A model generated the notes under the pieces. It had not been told where the DNA came from. It did not search any database and was given only the letters and a program-made list of their open reading frames with translations. Positions 8,659 to 17,032 of a DNA stretch of 35,953 nt are shown piece after piece. A program made the translations under genes and the position numbers. This DNA comes from an uncultured bacterium. GTDB taxonomy: Bacteria; Planctomycetota; Phycisphaerae; Phycisphaerales; SM1A02. The stretch's first letter is position 1; each line of letters starts with the position of its first letter. Location of the stretch: the NCBI GenBank assembly GCA_903911205.1, contig CAIWCL010000206.1:1-35953 (forward strand), read 5' to 3'.

Positions 8659-11007
8659 ATGACACTGCGGATCTTGACTCTTTCAGTCGTCGCTGCCGTT
8701 GCGAGTGCTTCGCACGCCGACTCCACGTACACCACCGGCTTCGAGAATTTCTCTGCTGGCGCTTTCGTTTCCGGTAGTCCGGCGACGCAAGGTGGGTGGG
8801 GTTGGCTCGCGAACTACAACATGGTTCCGACGGTGGTCGGCGCGCCCGCTGCGTCGGGCTCGCAAGCGCTCTCGATTCGGACGTATCCCGATGATGCCAC
8901 ACAGACCGCAAACTATGGCGTGATTGGTGGAACTCCGTCGGTTGCAGTCTCTGCGATCGGCGAAGTGGGGATGACGAGTTACTCAGGTACGCCAGTCATT
9001 GGCAATCGGTTGTCCTGCTCGTTCCTGCTTCGAACGCCCGCTGCCGGCACGCAACCAAACAGCGTGTACGCCACCTCTGACTACGGATGGCGGTTGGAGA
9101 TCCAGCCCGCGCGTCGCGAAGGCGATGTCGCCAATCGCAACGGACGTATCAACGTCGGCGACGGCGCCGTGCAGATGGCGGGTGTTCCGAATGGCGCGTA
9201 TGACATTCAGTACGACGGTTCGCTCGCTGGAGCGCCTGTCACGTCCCGTTCCGCGGCGGACAAGGTCTATCTTCAAATTGATTGGCCGTTCATCATTGGT
9301 CCTGAGACCGATGCTACGGATGCCGCTTGGAAGGTCGCTTTCATCAACGGCCTCGATTACGCAACGTGGTATCGCGTCGAGTACGACGTGCAGTACGTGA
9401 ACGGCACTGGCACCGCGATGTTTGACGGGGTCTCCCGATCCTGCGCGAACGACGTTGTCATCGTGCGCGTCTATGACATGGCTGGCACCCTGGTCGGCTC
9501 GATGACGGGTTCGACATGGGAAGCAGGCTTCCGTGCCGGTTCGTGGGGTTCGCCCACGTTCGCGATGGATTGCATGGGCGTGAAGGCGGCAAAGCCAGCG
9601 GGCGCGGGCCAAGAAATTGGCGTCATCGATCAATTCTCGATGACTGCGTACGAGGGCTTCTCTTCGCTTTCGCTCGTTGCGAGTGACACCATCATCCAAC
9701 CGACTGATCAGCTCGTCGTTGACGTGCAGTTGGAAGGGCAGGTTGAACCTGCCGTCGGCTCGCAGATCTTCTTGGACTTCGATACGTCGCGCCTGCAGGT
9801 CGATTCGATCACGGTCGCGCCCGGCAGCCCGTTCTCGCGCGAGATCTTCTCAAGTGTGAACAACACGACCGGAAAGATCATTTACGCGAGCGGTATCCCC
9901 GATTCGGCGAATGGATCGACCTCGGAACTCTCGGTTGCACGCGTGGTCTTCAACGTGGTGCCCGGGACAGAGGATTGCGACGCTTCAGGCCTCGTGAGCT
10001 TCACGCAAGGGCTCTCGGTTGGCACGCGTGTCGCTGCGTCGGGTGGCGTCAATCTCGTGCCTTCACTGACCGCGCTCGGCGACATCAAGATTGATGCCAC
10101 GGCTCCAGTCTTCGCTGGCTTGCCGACGGATGTTTCCATCGCGTCGGACGCGGGCACCATCGCGGGCGCGTACGTCGCTGCTCCGACGGTCACCGCGAGT
10201 GATGTCTGTGATGGCGCGACGACCGTGTCGCTCCTCGTGACCTACCCCGACAACACAACGACGACCACTTGGCCTGCGAACGGCGTCTTCCCGCAAGGAA
10301 TGACGACGCTCGCGTACTCGACGGTCGACGCGGCGGGAAACAGTGCCAGCGCGTCACGCACGATTACCGTGGCGAATCACCAATTGCTCGATGCCACGCT
10401 GACCCTGAACGGTGTCATTGCCGGCAATTCGACCCGTGCAACCCGCGTCAAGGCCGGGGCATCGACCCAAGTTGTCTCCGTCGCCATGACAGGTGCGAGC
10501 GGAGCGATCACCGGGCTCGCCGTGCCAGTCGCAGCGTCCTATCCGTGCGTCAGCGCGAAGGGCACGACGCACACGGTCACGGACACTGCGGCGACGAGTG
10601 TTGTTGGAACACGCTATTCGGCCAACTTCTCGCTCCGCCAAGGCGACTCGAACGATGACGATCTGATCGACATCCTCGACTTCGCGATTTACATCGGCGA
10701 CTTCGGTCCGGCCGGCGCGAGCGACGTTTCGAACTTCAACGCGGATAGCGTCGTGGGCACCGTCGACTTCACCTTTATCTCCATCGGCTTCCTCCAGACG
10801 GGTGAAGCGTGCGGTGGCGCGTTTACGGGCGGCGTGCCTCGCAAGGGGATCACCGTGCGTGAACTTCGTCGGATGGGTCTCGGCCACCTTGCTGCAGCCG
10901 ACCTCGATCGAAACGGCATCGTCAACCAGACCGACATGATGCGTCACCTTGCTGGGCAAGGCGTCGCAGAGCCGACCGCGTCGGACGAGCCCTCGGGACG
11001 TCGCTAA
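8659..11007 (+). CDS. Large secreted lectin-like/cohesin-like/HYR/dockerin protein
   Basis: 782 residues from ATG 8659. This start is preferred to upstream in-frame codons because GGAG (8647-8650) lies 8 nt before it and it opens directly into a signal peptide ending 'SASHADS' (~residue 21). Residues ~25-330 are a beta-rich N-terminal region ('TTGFENFSAGAFVSGS') that may be a jelly-roll. Residues ~336-477 are cohesin-like ('DTIIQPTDQLVVDVQLEG', 'IFLDFDTSRLQVDSI'). Residues ~480-574 are an HYR module ('FPQGMTTLAYSTVDAAGNS'). After another beta region come dockerin loops (~660-714; DSNDDDLIDILDF) and a tail with ITVRELRRMGLG and DLDRNGIVNQTD. The last ~400 residues parallel the giant gene at the left edge, so the two are paralogues with different N-terminal parts. 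Confidence 0.83.
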   Translation: MTLRILTLSVVAAVASASHADSTYTTGFENFSAGAFVSGSPATQGGWGWLANYNMVPTVVGAPAASGSQALSIRTYPDDATQTANYGVIGGTPSVAVSAIGEVGMTSYSGTPVIGNRLSCSFLLRTPAAGTQPNSVYATSDYGWRLEIQPARREGDVANRNGRINVGDGAVQMAGVPNGAYDIQYDGSLAGAPVTSRSAADKVYLQIDWPFIIGPETDATDAAWKVAFINGLDYATWYRVEYDVQYVNGTGTAMFDGVSRSCANDVVIVRVYDMAGTLVGSMTGSTWEAGFRAGSWGSPTFAMDCMGVKAAKPAGAGQEIGVIDQFSMTAYEGFSSLSLVASDTIIQPTDQLVVDVQLEGQVEPAVGSQIFLDFDTSRLQVDSITVAPGSPFSREIFSSVNNTTGKIIYASGIPDSANGSTSELSVARVVFNVVPGTEDCDASGLVSFTQGLSVGTRVAASGGVNLVPSLTALGDIKIDATAPVFAGLPTDVSIASDAGTIAGAYVAAPTVTASDVCDGATTVSLLVTYPDNTTTTTWPANGVFPQGMTTLAYSTVDAAGNSASASRTITVANHQLLDATLTLNGVIAGNSTRATRVKAGASTQVVSVAMTGASGAITGLAVPVAASYPCVSAKGTTHTVTDTAATSVVGTRYSANFSLRQGDSNDDDLIDILDFAIYIGDFGPAGASDVSNFNADSVVGTVDFTFISIGFLQTGEACGGAFTGGVPRKGITVRELRRMGLGHLAAADLDRNGIVNQTDMMRHLAGQGVAEPTASDEPSGRR

Positions 11008-11052
11008 GCGAATCGCGGAGCGCGGAAGCGCGAGCCTTCTTGAATACTTCAC

Positions 11053-11090
11053 ACAAGCGCGGATGACTCGTCATCCGCGTTTGTCTTTTT
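11053..11090 (+). terminator. Rho-independent terminator
   Basis: A 14-bp stem (11053-11066 with 11071-11084, one G-T pair) with loop ctcg is followed by CTTTTT. It ends the 8659 gene and isolates it from the serine-pathway gene. Confidence 0.85.
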
Positions 11091-11170
11091 GCCCCGCGCC
11101 CCGGAGCCACGGGCGGTCCGCGGCTGAATCCCTGATGCATCGCCCCCGGAGTGTCGATATCTACCGTCCC

Positions 11171-13084
11171 ATGAAGCCTGTTGCGTCGGCATCTTCCGGC
11201 CCCGTTCAACTCATCCTTGATTTTGATTCGACGATCGTCGCTGCCGAAGGCCTCGACGAAATCGCGCGCCTCGCGTTGGCCGAAGACCCGGACCGCGAAG
11301 CCAAGGTCCTCGCGATTGAAGGCATCACGCGCGATGGCATGGAAGGCCGCATCGGTATCGATGAGTCGTTGCGTCGACGCTTTGCGATGCTCGCGATCAC
11401 GAAGGCGCATGTTGCCGAAGTCGTCAAACTGCTGAAGAAGCGCATCGCGCCGAGTTTCCGTCGCCATCGCGCGGAAGTGAAGAAGAACGCGGCGCGCATC
11501 TGGGTCGTCAGTTCTGGCTTCCGCGACTACGTCGTTCCTGTCTGTGCGGAACTCGGTATCGCTGCCGACCACGTCGTCGCGAATGAACTCCGCTGGTCGA
11601 AGGACGGTGTCTGCACTGGCTATGACACTTCGTCGCCGCTCGCGCAGCCGAAGGGCAAGCCCGCCGCGGTACGCGCGCTGAAGCTCGGCGGACTTGTCGT
11701 CGCCGTCGGCGATGGCGCGACTGACTGTGAGATTCGTGACGAAGGTGCGGCGCGCGAATTCGTCGCGTACTGCGAGAATATCGAGCGCGAAAATGTCGTG
11801 GCGCGCGCGGACCGTGTGGTGCGAAGCGTCGATGAACTCCTCTGGATCTACGGCCTCCCCGGCGCGCCGAGTTACCCAAAGTCGCGGATGGTCGCTCTCC
11901 TGCTCGAGAACATCCACGCCGATGCCGCGCAACGGCTTGCGGACGAGGGCTACAAGGTCGAGGCGCTCTCCGATGCGCTGCCAGAAGCGGAACTGATACG
12001 CGCACTGAAAGGCGTGTCACTCCTCGGCATTCGATCGAAGACGCGTGTGAGCGCAAACGCGCTCGCAGCGGCCGACCGCCTGCTCGCGATCGGTTGCTTC
12101 TGCATCGGTACTGAGCAGGTCGAGCTCGCTGCGGCCGGTGCGCGCGGCGTTGCCGTCTTCAATGCGCCGTACTCGAACACGCGCAGTGTGGTTGAACTCG
12201 CGATTGGCGAGATCGTCATGCTCTTCCGCCGAGCGATCGAGTCGGATCGGATCCTGCATGCCGGCGGTTGGCGGAAGAGCGCGCAGGGTTGCCGCGAGGT
12301 GCGCGGCAAGACGCTTGGCATCGTGGGCTATGGCCATATCGGTTCGCAACTCTCCGTGCTTGCCGAAGCGATGGGTATGAACGTGCTCTATCACGACATC
12401 GCGGAAGTGATGCCGCTTGGAAATGCGCGCCGTGCGAAAAGCTTTGCGGATCTCTTGGCGAAGTCCGACGTCGTGAGCCTGCATGTCGATGGGCGCCGCG
12501 AGAATACGAACCTCATCGGAGAGCGCGAGTTGCGCAAGATGCGCCCGGGCTCGGTGCTCGTCAATCTCTCGCGTGGACATATCGTCGACCTCGAGGCGCT
12601 CGCCGCGAGTTTGCGCGCGGGGCATCTTGCAGGTGCTGCGGTTGACGTCTTCCCAGCAGAGCCAAACTCGAACAAGGAGCCGTTCGACACGCCGCTTCGC
12701 GGCATTCCGAACGTGATGCTCACGGCGCATATTGGTGGTTCGACCGCGGAAGCGCAGCAGGGGATTGGTGTCTTCGTCGCGAATCGACTTGTCGATCACG
12801 TGAATACGGGCTCAACTGCGGGCTGCGTCAATTTGCCTGAAATCGCGCTGCCTCCGACACCGCGTGCGCATCGCTTCTTGCATCTCCATCGCAATCAGCC
12901 CGGCGTTTTGGCGGAGATCAACGGCATTCTCGCCCGCCGAAAGATCAACATCCTCGGTCAGTCGCTGCGAACGAGCGAAGATGTTGGCTATGTGGTCACC
13001 GACGTCAACAAGTCGTACGACGATGCGGTGGTACACGAGTTGCGCGCGGTCGGCGGAACGCTGCGATTCCGCGTGCTCTACTGA
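11171..13084 (+). CDS. serA: Fused phosphoserine phosphatase / D-3-phosphoglycerate dehydrogenase (SerB-SerA-ACT)
   Basis: 637 residues carrying the first and last enzymes of phosphorylated serine synthesis. Residues ~12-225 are a HAD phosphatase of SerB type: DFDST (D17, D19), VVSSGF (S115), PKGK (K161) and GDGATD (D181, D185). Residues ~240-555 are 3-phosphoglycerate dehydrogenase, close to the E. coli SerA type: IGCFCIGT, the NAD loop GYGHIG (386-391), catalytic R468 (NLSRG), E497 (FPAEP) and H520 (TAHIGGST). Residues ~566-637 are an ACT domain. H573, N575 and N593 match the positions that bind serine in E. coli SerA, so serine feedback is likely retained. ATG 11171 is chosen because it lies just before the phosphatase motif; an in-frame ATG at 11135 is possible. 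No Shine-Dalgarno site is seen; TATCTA lies 7 nt upstream. SerC is not in the window. Confidence 0.92.
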   Translation: MKPVASASSGPVQLILDFDSTIVAAEGLDEIARLALAEDPDREAKVLAIEGITRDGMEGRIGIDESLRRRFAMLAITKAHVAEVVKLLKKRIAPSFRRHRAEVKKNAARIWVVSSGFRDYVVPVCAELGIAADHVVANELRWSKDGVCTGYDTSSPLAQPKGKPAAVRALKLGGLVVAVGDGATDCEIRDEGAAREFVAYCENIERENVVARADRVVRSVDELLWIYGLPGAPSYPKSRMVALLLENIHADAAQRLADEGYKVEALSDALPEAELIRALKGVSLLGIRSKTRVSANALAAADRLLAIGCFCIGTEQVELAAAGARGVAVFNAPYSNTRSVVELAIGEIVMLFRRAIESDRILHAGGWRKSAQGCREVRGKTLGIVGYGHIGSQLSVLAEAMGMNVLYHDIAEVMPLGNARRAKSFADLLAKSDVVSLHVDGRRENTNLIGERELRKMRPGSVLVNLSRGHIVDLEALAASLRAGHLAGAAVDVFPAEPNSNKEPFDTPLRGIPNVMLTAHIGGSTAEAQQGIGVFVANRLVDHVNTGSTAGCVNLPEIALPPTPRAHRFLHLHRNQPGVLAEINGILARRKINILGQSLRTSEDVGYVVTDVNKSYDDAVVHELRAVGGTLRFRVLY

Positions 13085-13121
13085 ACGTCTGCGGGGTGCG
13101 CGTCAACGTGGAGTGAAAGAG

Positions 13122-13165
13122 AACACGACGCCGGCGGGACTCGCGCGGCGTCGTGTTTGATTTCA
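13122..13165. terminator. Bidirectional terminator between convergent genes
   Basis: A 12-bp stem (13122-13133 with 13146-13157) has A-rich sequence on the left and TTTGATTT on the right. It lies between the convergent stops at 13084 and 13177, so it can serve both strands. Confidence 0.75.
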
Positions 13166-13176
13166 GAAGAAATGAA

Positions 13177-13833
13177 TCAGCGGCGGCGGCGGGTCACGAG
13201 TCCGGCCAAGCCGAGGAGCGCGACCGCGCCTGGTGTTGGTACGGCTTGGAAATTCCAAACCACCGATGCGAAGCCCGCACTGTTGGCGACGATTCCGCGG
13301 TCGCTCATGATCGAGGTCACCGTGTAGGCACCTTCTGCGATGGTTGTTTCGAACGCGCCGTACACGCCGGCGCTTGTGACACCGACGGTCGTCACGACAC
13401 CGTTGTCGATTGCGACCGAGGCAACGACTTCACCGGTGCCGACGCGCTGTACGACCCACGTCGCGAATTCGTTGACGAGGTTGTTCCACGACCAGTTGAT
13501 GTTGAACTTCGCGGCGGTTTGGCTCGTGAACGAGGCTTGCGCAAGCGAACCGCCGTAGATGTCCGCGACCGGGAGGTTGAAAAGCGCGATGTGCGAGAAC
13601 CCGGAACCCGTGAAGAGTCCGCTCGTGTCGGCGATGCCATTCGTCGAGGGATTTGAGTAGGTGTAGTAGCCCGGCGCGCTGTACGAGGTGGTTGTGTAGT
13701 CGGCGGCACTGTCAGGGCGCTGGGCGCCCACGGCGCTTCCGAGGACGAAGGGGGTCAGGTCCGCAGCGGCGAAGCTCGCGACGGAGAAAACAGCGGCGAC
13801 GACAGGGAGCGTGAGGGCGGAACGGGAGAACAT
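13177..13833 (-). CDS. PEP-CTERM-like secreted protein
   Basis: 218 residues. The ATG at 13833 has GAGAGG about 6 nt upstream and opens into a signal peptide ('MFSRSALTLPVVAAVFSVA', cleavage near 'ASFAAADL'). The middle is a beta-rich domain ('FNINWSWNNLVNEFATWVV') with no catalytic motif that I recognise. The C-terminus reads VPTPGAVALLGLAGLVTRRRR: a VPTP motif, a hydrophobic helix and a basic tail. This is the PEP-CTERM-type sorting signal, in the variant common in planctomycetes. Such proteins are normally processed by an exosortase, which is not in this window. It is likely surface-anchored or released into the matrix. The frame stays open upstream through the 27-bp repeats, but that extension lacks a signal peptide and a ribosome site. 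Confidence 0.85.
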   Translation of the reverse strand: MFSRSALTLPVVAAVFSVASFAAADLTPFVLGSAVGAQRPDSAADYTTTSYSAPGYYTYSNPSTNGIADTSGLFTGSGFSHIALFNLPVADIYGGSLAQASFTSQTAAKFNINWSWNNLVNEFATWVVQRVGTGEVVASVAIDNGVVTTVGVTSAGVYGAFETTIAEGAYTVTSIMSDRGIVANSAGFASVVWNFQAVPTPGAVALLGLAGLVTRRRR

Positions 13834-14016
13834 ACAGGACCTCTCAGGTGCCTCGACGCGTGCGCGAGGGTGGGCAGCAGCTGGTACCGGAATCGGTATC
13901 GCAACAGGATTGGGAAATGCCGTTCGCCGAAACGAACAGCGCAAGGACAAGTGCGCCACCCTCAGAAGCGCAAACCGTGTCCCAACCCTGTCACGCAATC
14001 TCGAAATTTTCCCCAG

Positions 14017-14096
14017 AGTCGCTCCGCGACGCGATTCTTGAGGAGTCGCCCCGCGACGCGATTCTTGAGGAGTCGCCCCGCGACGTGCCAAACGCC
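14017..14096. repeat. Three-copy 27-bp tandem repeat
   Basis: Copies start at 14017, 14044 and 14071, an exact 27-bp period, and nearly every base matches. Each copy contains gtcgc-ccc-gcgac, which can form a 5-bp hairpin. The array sits in the 408-bp gap (13834-14241) between divergent genes. I see no other gene in that gap. Confidence 0.9.
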
Positions 14097-14113
14097 ATTC
14101 CTTCACGGCTTGT

Positions 14114-14160
14114 GTCCGATATGGTGTACCTCCCCGATTTCGACCCGCATATGGTCGGAC
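14114..14160. promoter_or_regulatory. Interrupted inverted repeat in a divergent intergenic region
   Basis: GTCCGATATGG (14114-14124) and CATATGGTCGGAC (14148-14160) form arms matching over GTCCGA/TCGGAC and TATG/CATA, with a 2-nt offset. The arms also share ATATGGT as a direct repeat. It lies between the divergent genes at 13833 (minus) and 14242 (plus), where a regulator site would be expected. The call is tentative. Confidence 0.3.
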
Positions 14161-14241
14161 CGAGGCGCGAGGTGCATCTCGTACGCTCTTCGGAGCGCTA
14201 CCGCGCCCGCGAAGGAACGAACCCCGACCGAAAGGACTGCT

Positions 14242-15741
14242 ATGACCTCCGCCCTCCGTGTTCTCACCATGCTCTCCGGCGCGTTCCTCCTTGCCTCACC
14301 CGCCGCCGCGTTGCAGGAGGGGAAGGTTGCAACTTCTGCAACTCCTGCAACCGCTGTGACTCCAACAGGGACTCCGCCAGCGATTGCGCCGTCGGGACAG
14401 GTCTCTGCACCCGCGATCGACGAAAAGGCCAAGGCGCTCTACGACGCGGCCGTCGCGAAGGCGCGTTCGATCAAGTCGATCGAATTGCGGGTACAGATGA
14501 AACTCGAAGGAGCGGACGGAGCGCCCGCGGACGGCGCGGCTGCCGAGGAGATGAAAGGCATGATGCCGGCGGGTCTCGGGAGCGTCTTCCGCGTGAAGAT
14601 CTCGTTCGCGGAGAAGATCGAGGCGGGCATGTCGGATGTCGGGAGCATGCGCATCGAGCGCATTGCAAAGGATGCGAGTGACGGCGCGGCTGCAGGCGAA
14701 GTTGCGGAGTGGTTCACGTCGAACGGTCAGTCCGCGCTGCTTGTCCAGCCGGCAAAGAAGACCTACTCCGAAGGCAGCGACTGGATGGAACTCGTGCAGC
14801 CGGTCTTCATGGGAATGCCTCAGTGGTTCATCGAGCAGCGGCTCGAAGCGGCAACGCCAGGGGCAATGCCGCGACCAACATTGATCAGCGCGTCGCTCGC
14901 GGGTTCGACGACGATCGATGAACTCGAATGCGATGTCGTACGCCTCGTGCGCGAGCTCGATATGAGCGCGATGGGCGGACTTCCGGAGGGTATGTCGCAG
15001 AAGTTGAAGCTGAAGGAAACCCTTGCGCTTGCAAAGTGCGATGGGTTGCCGCGACGGATACATGTTGAGCCCGAGTTGCCGAATATGCCGGAAGGCGTGA
15101 TCTTGGCCGGCGTGAGCCCCACGCTCTATTTCACCGCGTTGAAGATCGATCCTGCGATCGAAGACACGGCGTTCTCCGTGAAGGCCCCCGAAGGCTTCAC
15201 CAAGGTGAAGCCTGAGGATCGCCCGGACTTTCTGAGTGGCGGGAGCGTGATCATCAGCCGGGAGGGCGAACTTGAGGCAGAGGCGCCCGCCGGGGCTCTC
15301 GCGGCCGCAGTCAAGGTTGGCGACGCCGCCCCTGACTTCGCACTCAAGGACTTTGCTGGCAACGAAGTCACGATGGAGTCGCTGAAGGGCAAGGTCGTTT
15401 TGCTCGACTTCTGGGCGACTTGGTGCGGTCCGTGCAAGGCCGCGATGCCGACGATTCAGAAGCTCGCGGATGAGTACGCGAACAAGGACGTCGTGGTCCT
15501 CGGCGTGAACACCATGGAAAATGATCCTGAGACCGCAAAGAAGTACATGGCCTCGAAGAAGTACACCTATGGCTGCCTTGTGCGCGGAGACGGTCTCGCT
15601 CAGATGTACGGAGTGCGTGGGATCCCGACCCTCGTCATCATTGGCAAGGACGGCAAGGTGGTGAAGATTGAGGTAGGGCTCGCCGACCCGTCGGGGGACA
15701 GTCTGCGAAAAGAGATCGACAAAGCACTCGCGGGAGGTTGA
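14242..15741 (+). CDS. Periplasmic LolA/DUF2092-like protein fused to a TlpA-type thioredoxin
   Basis: 499 residues. The ATG is preceded by AAAGGA at a good distance and opens into a signal peptide ('LTMLSGAFLLASPAAAL'). Residues ~60-335 resemble LolA/DUF2092-type periplasmic domains ('TTIDELECDVVRLVREL', 'KCDGLPRRI', 'KAPEGFTKV'). Residues ~355-499 are a TlpA/ResA thioredoxin domain: VGDAAPDF, then WATWCGPCKAAMP with the redox pair C395/C398, and GVRGIPTLVIIG carrying the cis-proline. Thioredoxins of this type reduce or shuttle disulfides outside the cytoplasm. Fusion to a lipid-binding-like domain suggests a membrane-associated role, which is inference. The N-terminal domain is paralogous to the whole of the next gene, 44 bp downstream. 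Confidence 0.85.
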   Translation: MTSALRVLTMLSGAFLLASPAAALQEGKVATSATPATAVTPTGTPPAIAPSGQVSAPAIDEKAKALYDAAVAKARSIKSIELRVQMKLEGADGAPADGAAAEEMKGMMPAGLGSVFRVKISFAEKIEAGMSDVGSMRIERIAKDASDGAAAGEVAEWFTSNGQSALLVQPAKKTYSEGSDWMELVQPVFMGMPQWFIEQRLEAATPGAMPRPTLISASLAGSTTIDELECDVVRLVRELDMSAMGGLPEGMSQKLKLKETLALAKCDGLPRRIHVEPELPNMPEGVILAGVSPTLYFTALKIDPAIEDTAFSVKAPEGFTKVKPEDRPDFLSGGSVIISREGELEAEAPAGALAAAVKVGDAAPDFALKDFAGNEVTMESLKGKVVLLDFWATWCGPCKAAMPTIQKLADEYANKDVVVLGVNTMENDPETAKKYMASKKYTYGCLVRGDGLAQMYGVRGIPTLVIIGKDGKVVKIEVGLADPSGDSLRKEIDKALAGG

Positions 15742-15772
15742 ACACGGTAGAACCTGTGGGCAGGGTGCTCGG

Positions 15773-15778
15773 TATCCT
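15773..15778 (+). promoter_or_regulatory. -10-like box (TATCCT) 7 nt before the start codon
   Basis: TATCCT is followed by 7 nt and then ATG 15786. No Shine-Dalgarno site is present. This fits a leaderless transcript starting at or next to the ATG. No convincing -35 box is seen. Confidence 0.45.
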
Positions 15779-15785
15779 GACCACC

Positions 15786-16976
15786 ATGGTTGAACCATTT
15801 CACTCGCGCATCGCACGTGTTGCTTCCATCACAGCGCTCTTCCTCGGAAGTGCGCTTTTCGGCCCAATGAACCGATCGGCGACGGCATCGTGGGCGCCCC
15901 CCAAAAAGGCGCCGCCTGCATCGCCAACGCTCGCGCCGGAGCAGGCCGCACCCGTCGTTCCGCCGCCCGCACCTGCGGCGCCCGCGTCACCCGCGTCACC
16001 CGCGTCACCTGCGTCCCCCGCGACACCTCCCGTCGCCGCGCCGTCCCTTCCTGAGGGCCCGTTGATCGATCCCGCCATCGCCAATCACAAGGCGCGGCGT
16101 CTCACCGACGTCTTCGAACCGGAGGCGAAGAAAATCCTCGATCGTGCCGACGCAGCGGCGCTGGCCATCGTGACGCTCGACCTTGAAACCGAATACGTGT
16201 CGAAGCCGCTTGAGGGTGAAACCGCGACGTTCGCGGGCAATCGCGAGCCATGTCGAGTGGTGCTTGAGTACACGACGCGCGACGCGATCTCGATGCCACG
16301 TCTGCGATTTGAACCCGTGATCGGTGGAAAGCGCATCGCCGACTTTGTGTACGACGGCCGGAGTGGGATCTCACTCGATCTTGAGGCGAAGCGCGGCTAT
16401 GTCAATCCAAAGGGGTTCCCGCCGCAAGCACGCCCGTTTGTGGCGTCGATGCCCCGATGGGTCATGGAGCGTCGAACGCGCGCATTCGTGGCGCAGAATC
16501 CCCGCGGAGATGGTCGTGGTGTCGGCACCGATATCTTGGCCGCACGGGTCATCGGCACTGAAACCGTCGATGGCGAGATCTGTGATCTCGTGACGACTGC
16601 CGTCGCCTTTCCACAGTTTGCGGAAGGCCCCGGCGAAGACGGAAAGGCGCAGGAGCCAGAGTTCATCCGGATCTTTGAAACCTACGCGTTCGCGCGGAAA
16701 GATGGCCTGCCTCGACGCATCCAAATCTTGTCGGAAGTACCCGGGCAAGGGCCATTCGGCAAAGAAGAGCGCATGGTCTATTACCGCAACGTGAAGATGA
16801 ATGAGCCTCTCGCCGCTGGCGTTTTCAGCACGAAGTTGCCGGAAGGCTTCACGGAGGGTGAAGCTGGTACCGCAGGTGCGCCGGTGACGCCGCCTGCGTC
16901 CACGACGCCGCCAACGACGCCGCCAACGACACCCCCAACGAAGCCAACGGGCGCTGGCTCGTCCGGCAGCGTTTGA
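15786..16976 (+). CDS. Periplasmic LolA/DUF2092-like protein with proline-rich linkers
   Basis: 396 residues. ATG 15786 is preferred over a TTG at 15738 that overlaps the previous stop, because the GGGAGG there abuts the TTG with no spacing. A signal peptide (to ~residue 35) is followed by a low-complexity PAP/ASP segment with the tripeptide PAS repeated (nt ~15985-16030). The main domain (~residues 95-370) parallels the N-terminal part of the previous gene: 'ETVDGEICDLVTTA', 'ARKDGLPRRIQIL', 'FSTKLPEGFTEGE'. The C-terminus is another low-complexity TPPTTPP tail. It lacks the thioredoxin domain of its neighbour, so the two look like a tandem duplication with gain or loss of that domain. Periplasmic lipid or lipoprotein handling is possible but unproven. 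Confidence 0.75.
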   Translation: MVEPFHSRIARVASITALFLGSALFGPMNRSATASWAPPKKAPPASPTLAPEQAAPVVPPPAPAAPASPASPASPASPATPPVAAPSLPEGPLIDPAIANHKARRLTDVFEPEAKKILDRADAAALAIVTLDLETEYVSKPLEGETATFAGNREPCRVVLEYTTRDAISMPRLRFEPVIGGKRIADFVYDGRSGISLDLEAKRGYVNPKGFPPQARPFVASMPRWVMERRTRAFVAQNPRGDGRGVGTDILAARVIGTETVDGEICDLVTTAVAFPQFAEGPGEDGKAQEPEFIRIFETYAFARKDGLPRRIQILSEVPGQGPFGKEERMVYYRNVKMNEPLAAGVFSTKLPEGFTEGEAGTAGAPVTPPASTTPPTTPPTTPPTKPTGAGSSGSV

Positions 16977-17020
16977 GAGTCCGTCGCGAGGGCGTCGCGC
17001 GAACCTTCGCAGGTCGTCGA

Positions 17021-17026
17021 TACACT
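17021..17026 (+). promoter_or_regulatory. -10-like box (TACACT) 6 nt before the start codon
   Basis: TACACT, 6 nt, then ATG 17033, with no Shine-Dalgarno site. The same arrangement occurs at six other genes in this window. Confidence 0.45.
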
Positions 17027-17032
17027 CGCCTC

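Noticed and set aside
10949-11170. Upstream start for the SerB-SerA fusion
   Set aside because: It overlaps the previous gene and its terminator. Homologous phosphatase domains start close to the DFDST motif.
13834-14106. N-terminal extension of the PEP-CTERM-like protein across the 27-bp repeats
   Set aside because: The signal peptide begins at ATG 13833 with a good ribosome site. An export protein would not carry ~90 residues ahead of it.
15738-15785. TTG start overlapping the stop of the thioredoxin-fusion gene
   Set aside because: The GGGAGG directly abuts the TTG with no spacing. ATG 15786 has a -10-like box and leads straight into the signal sequence.
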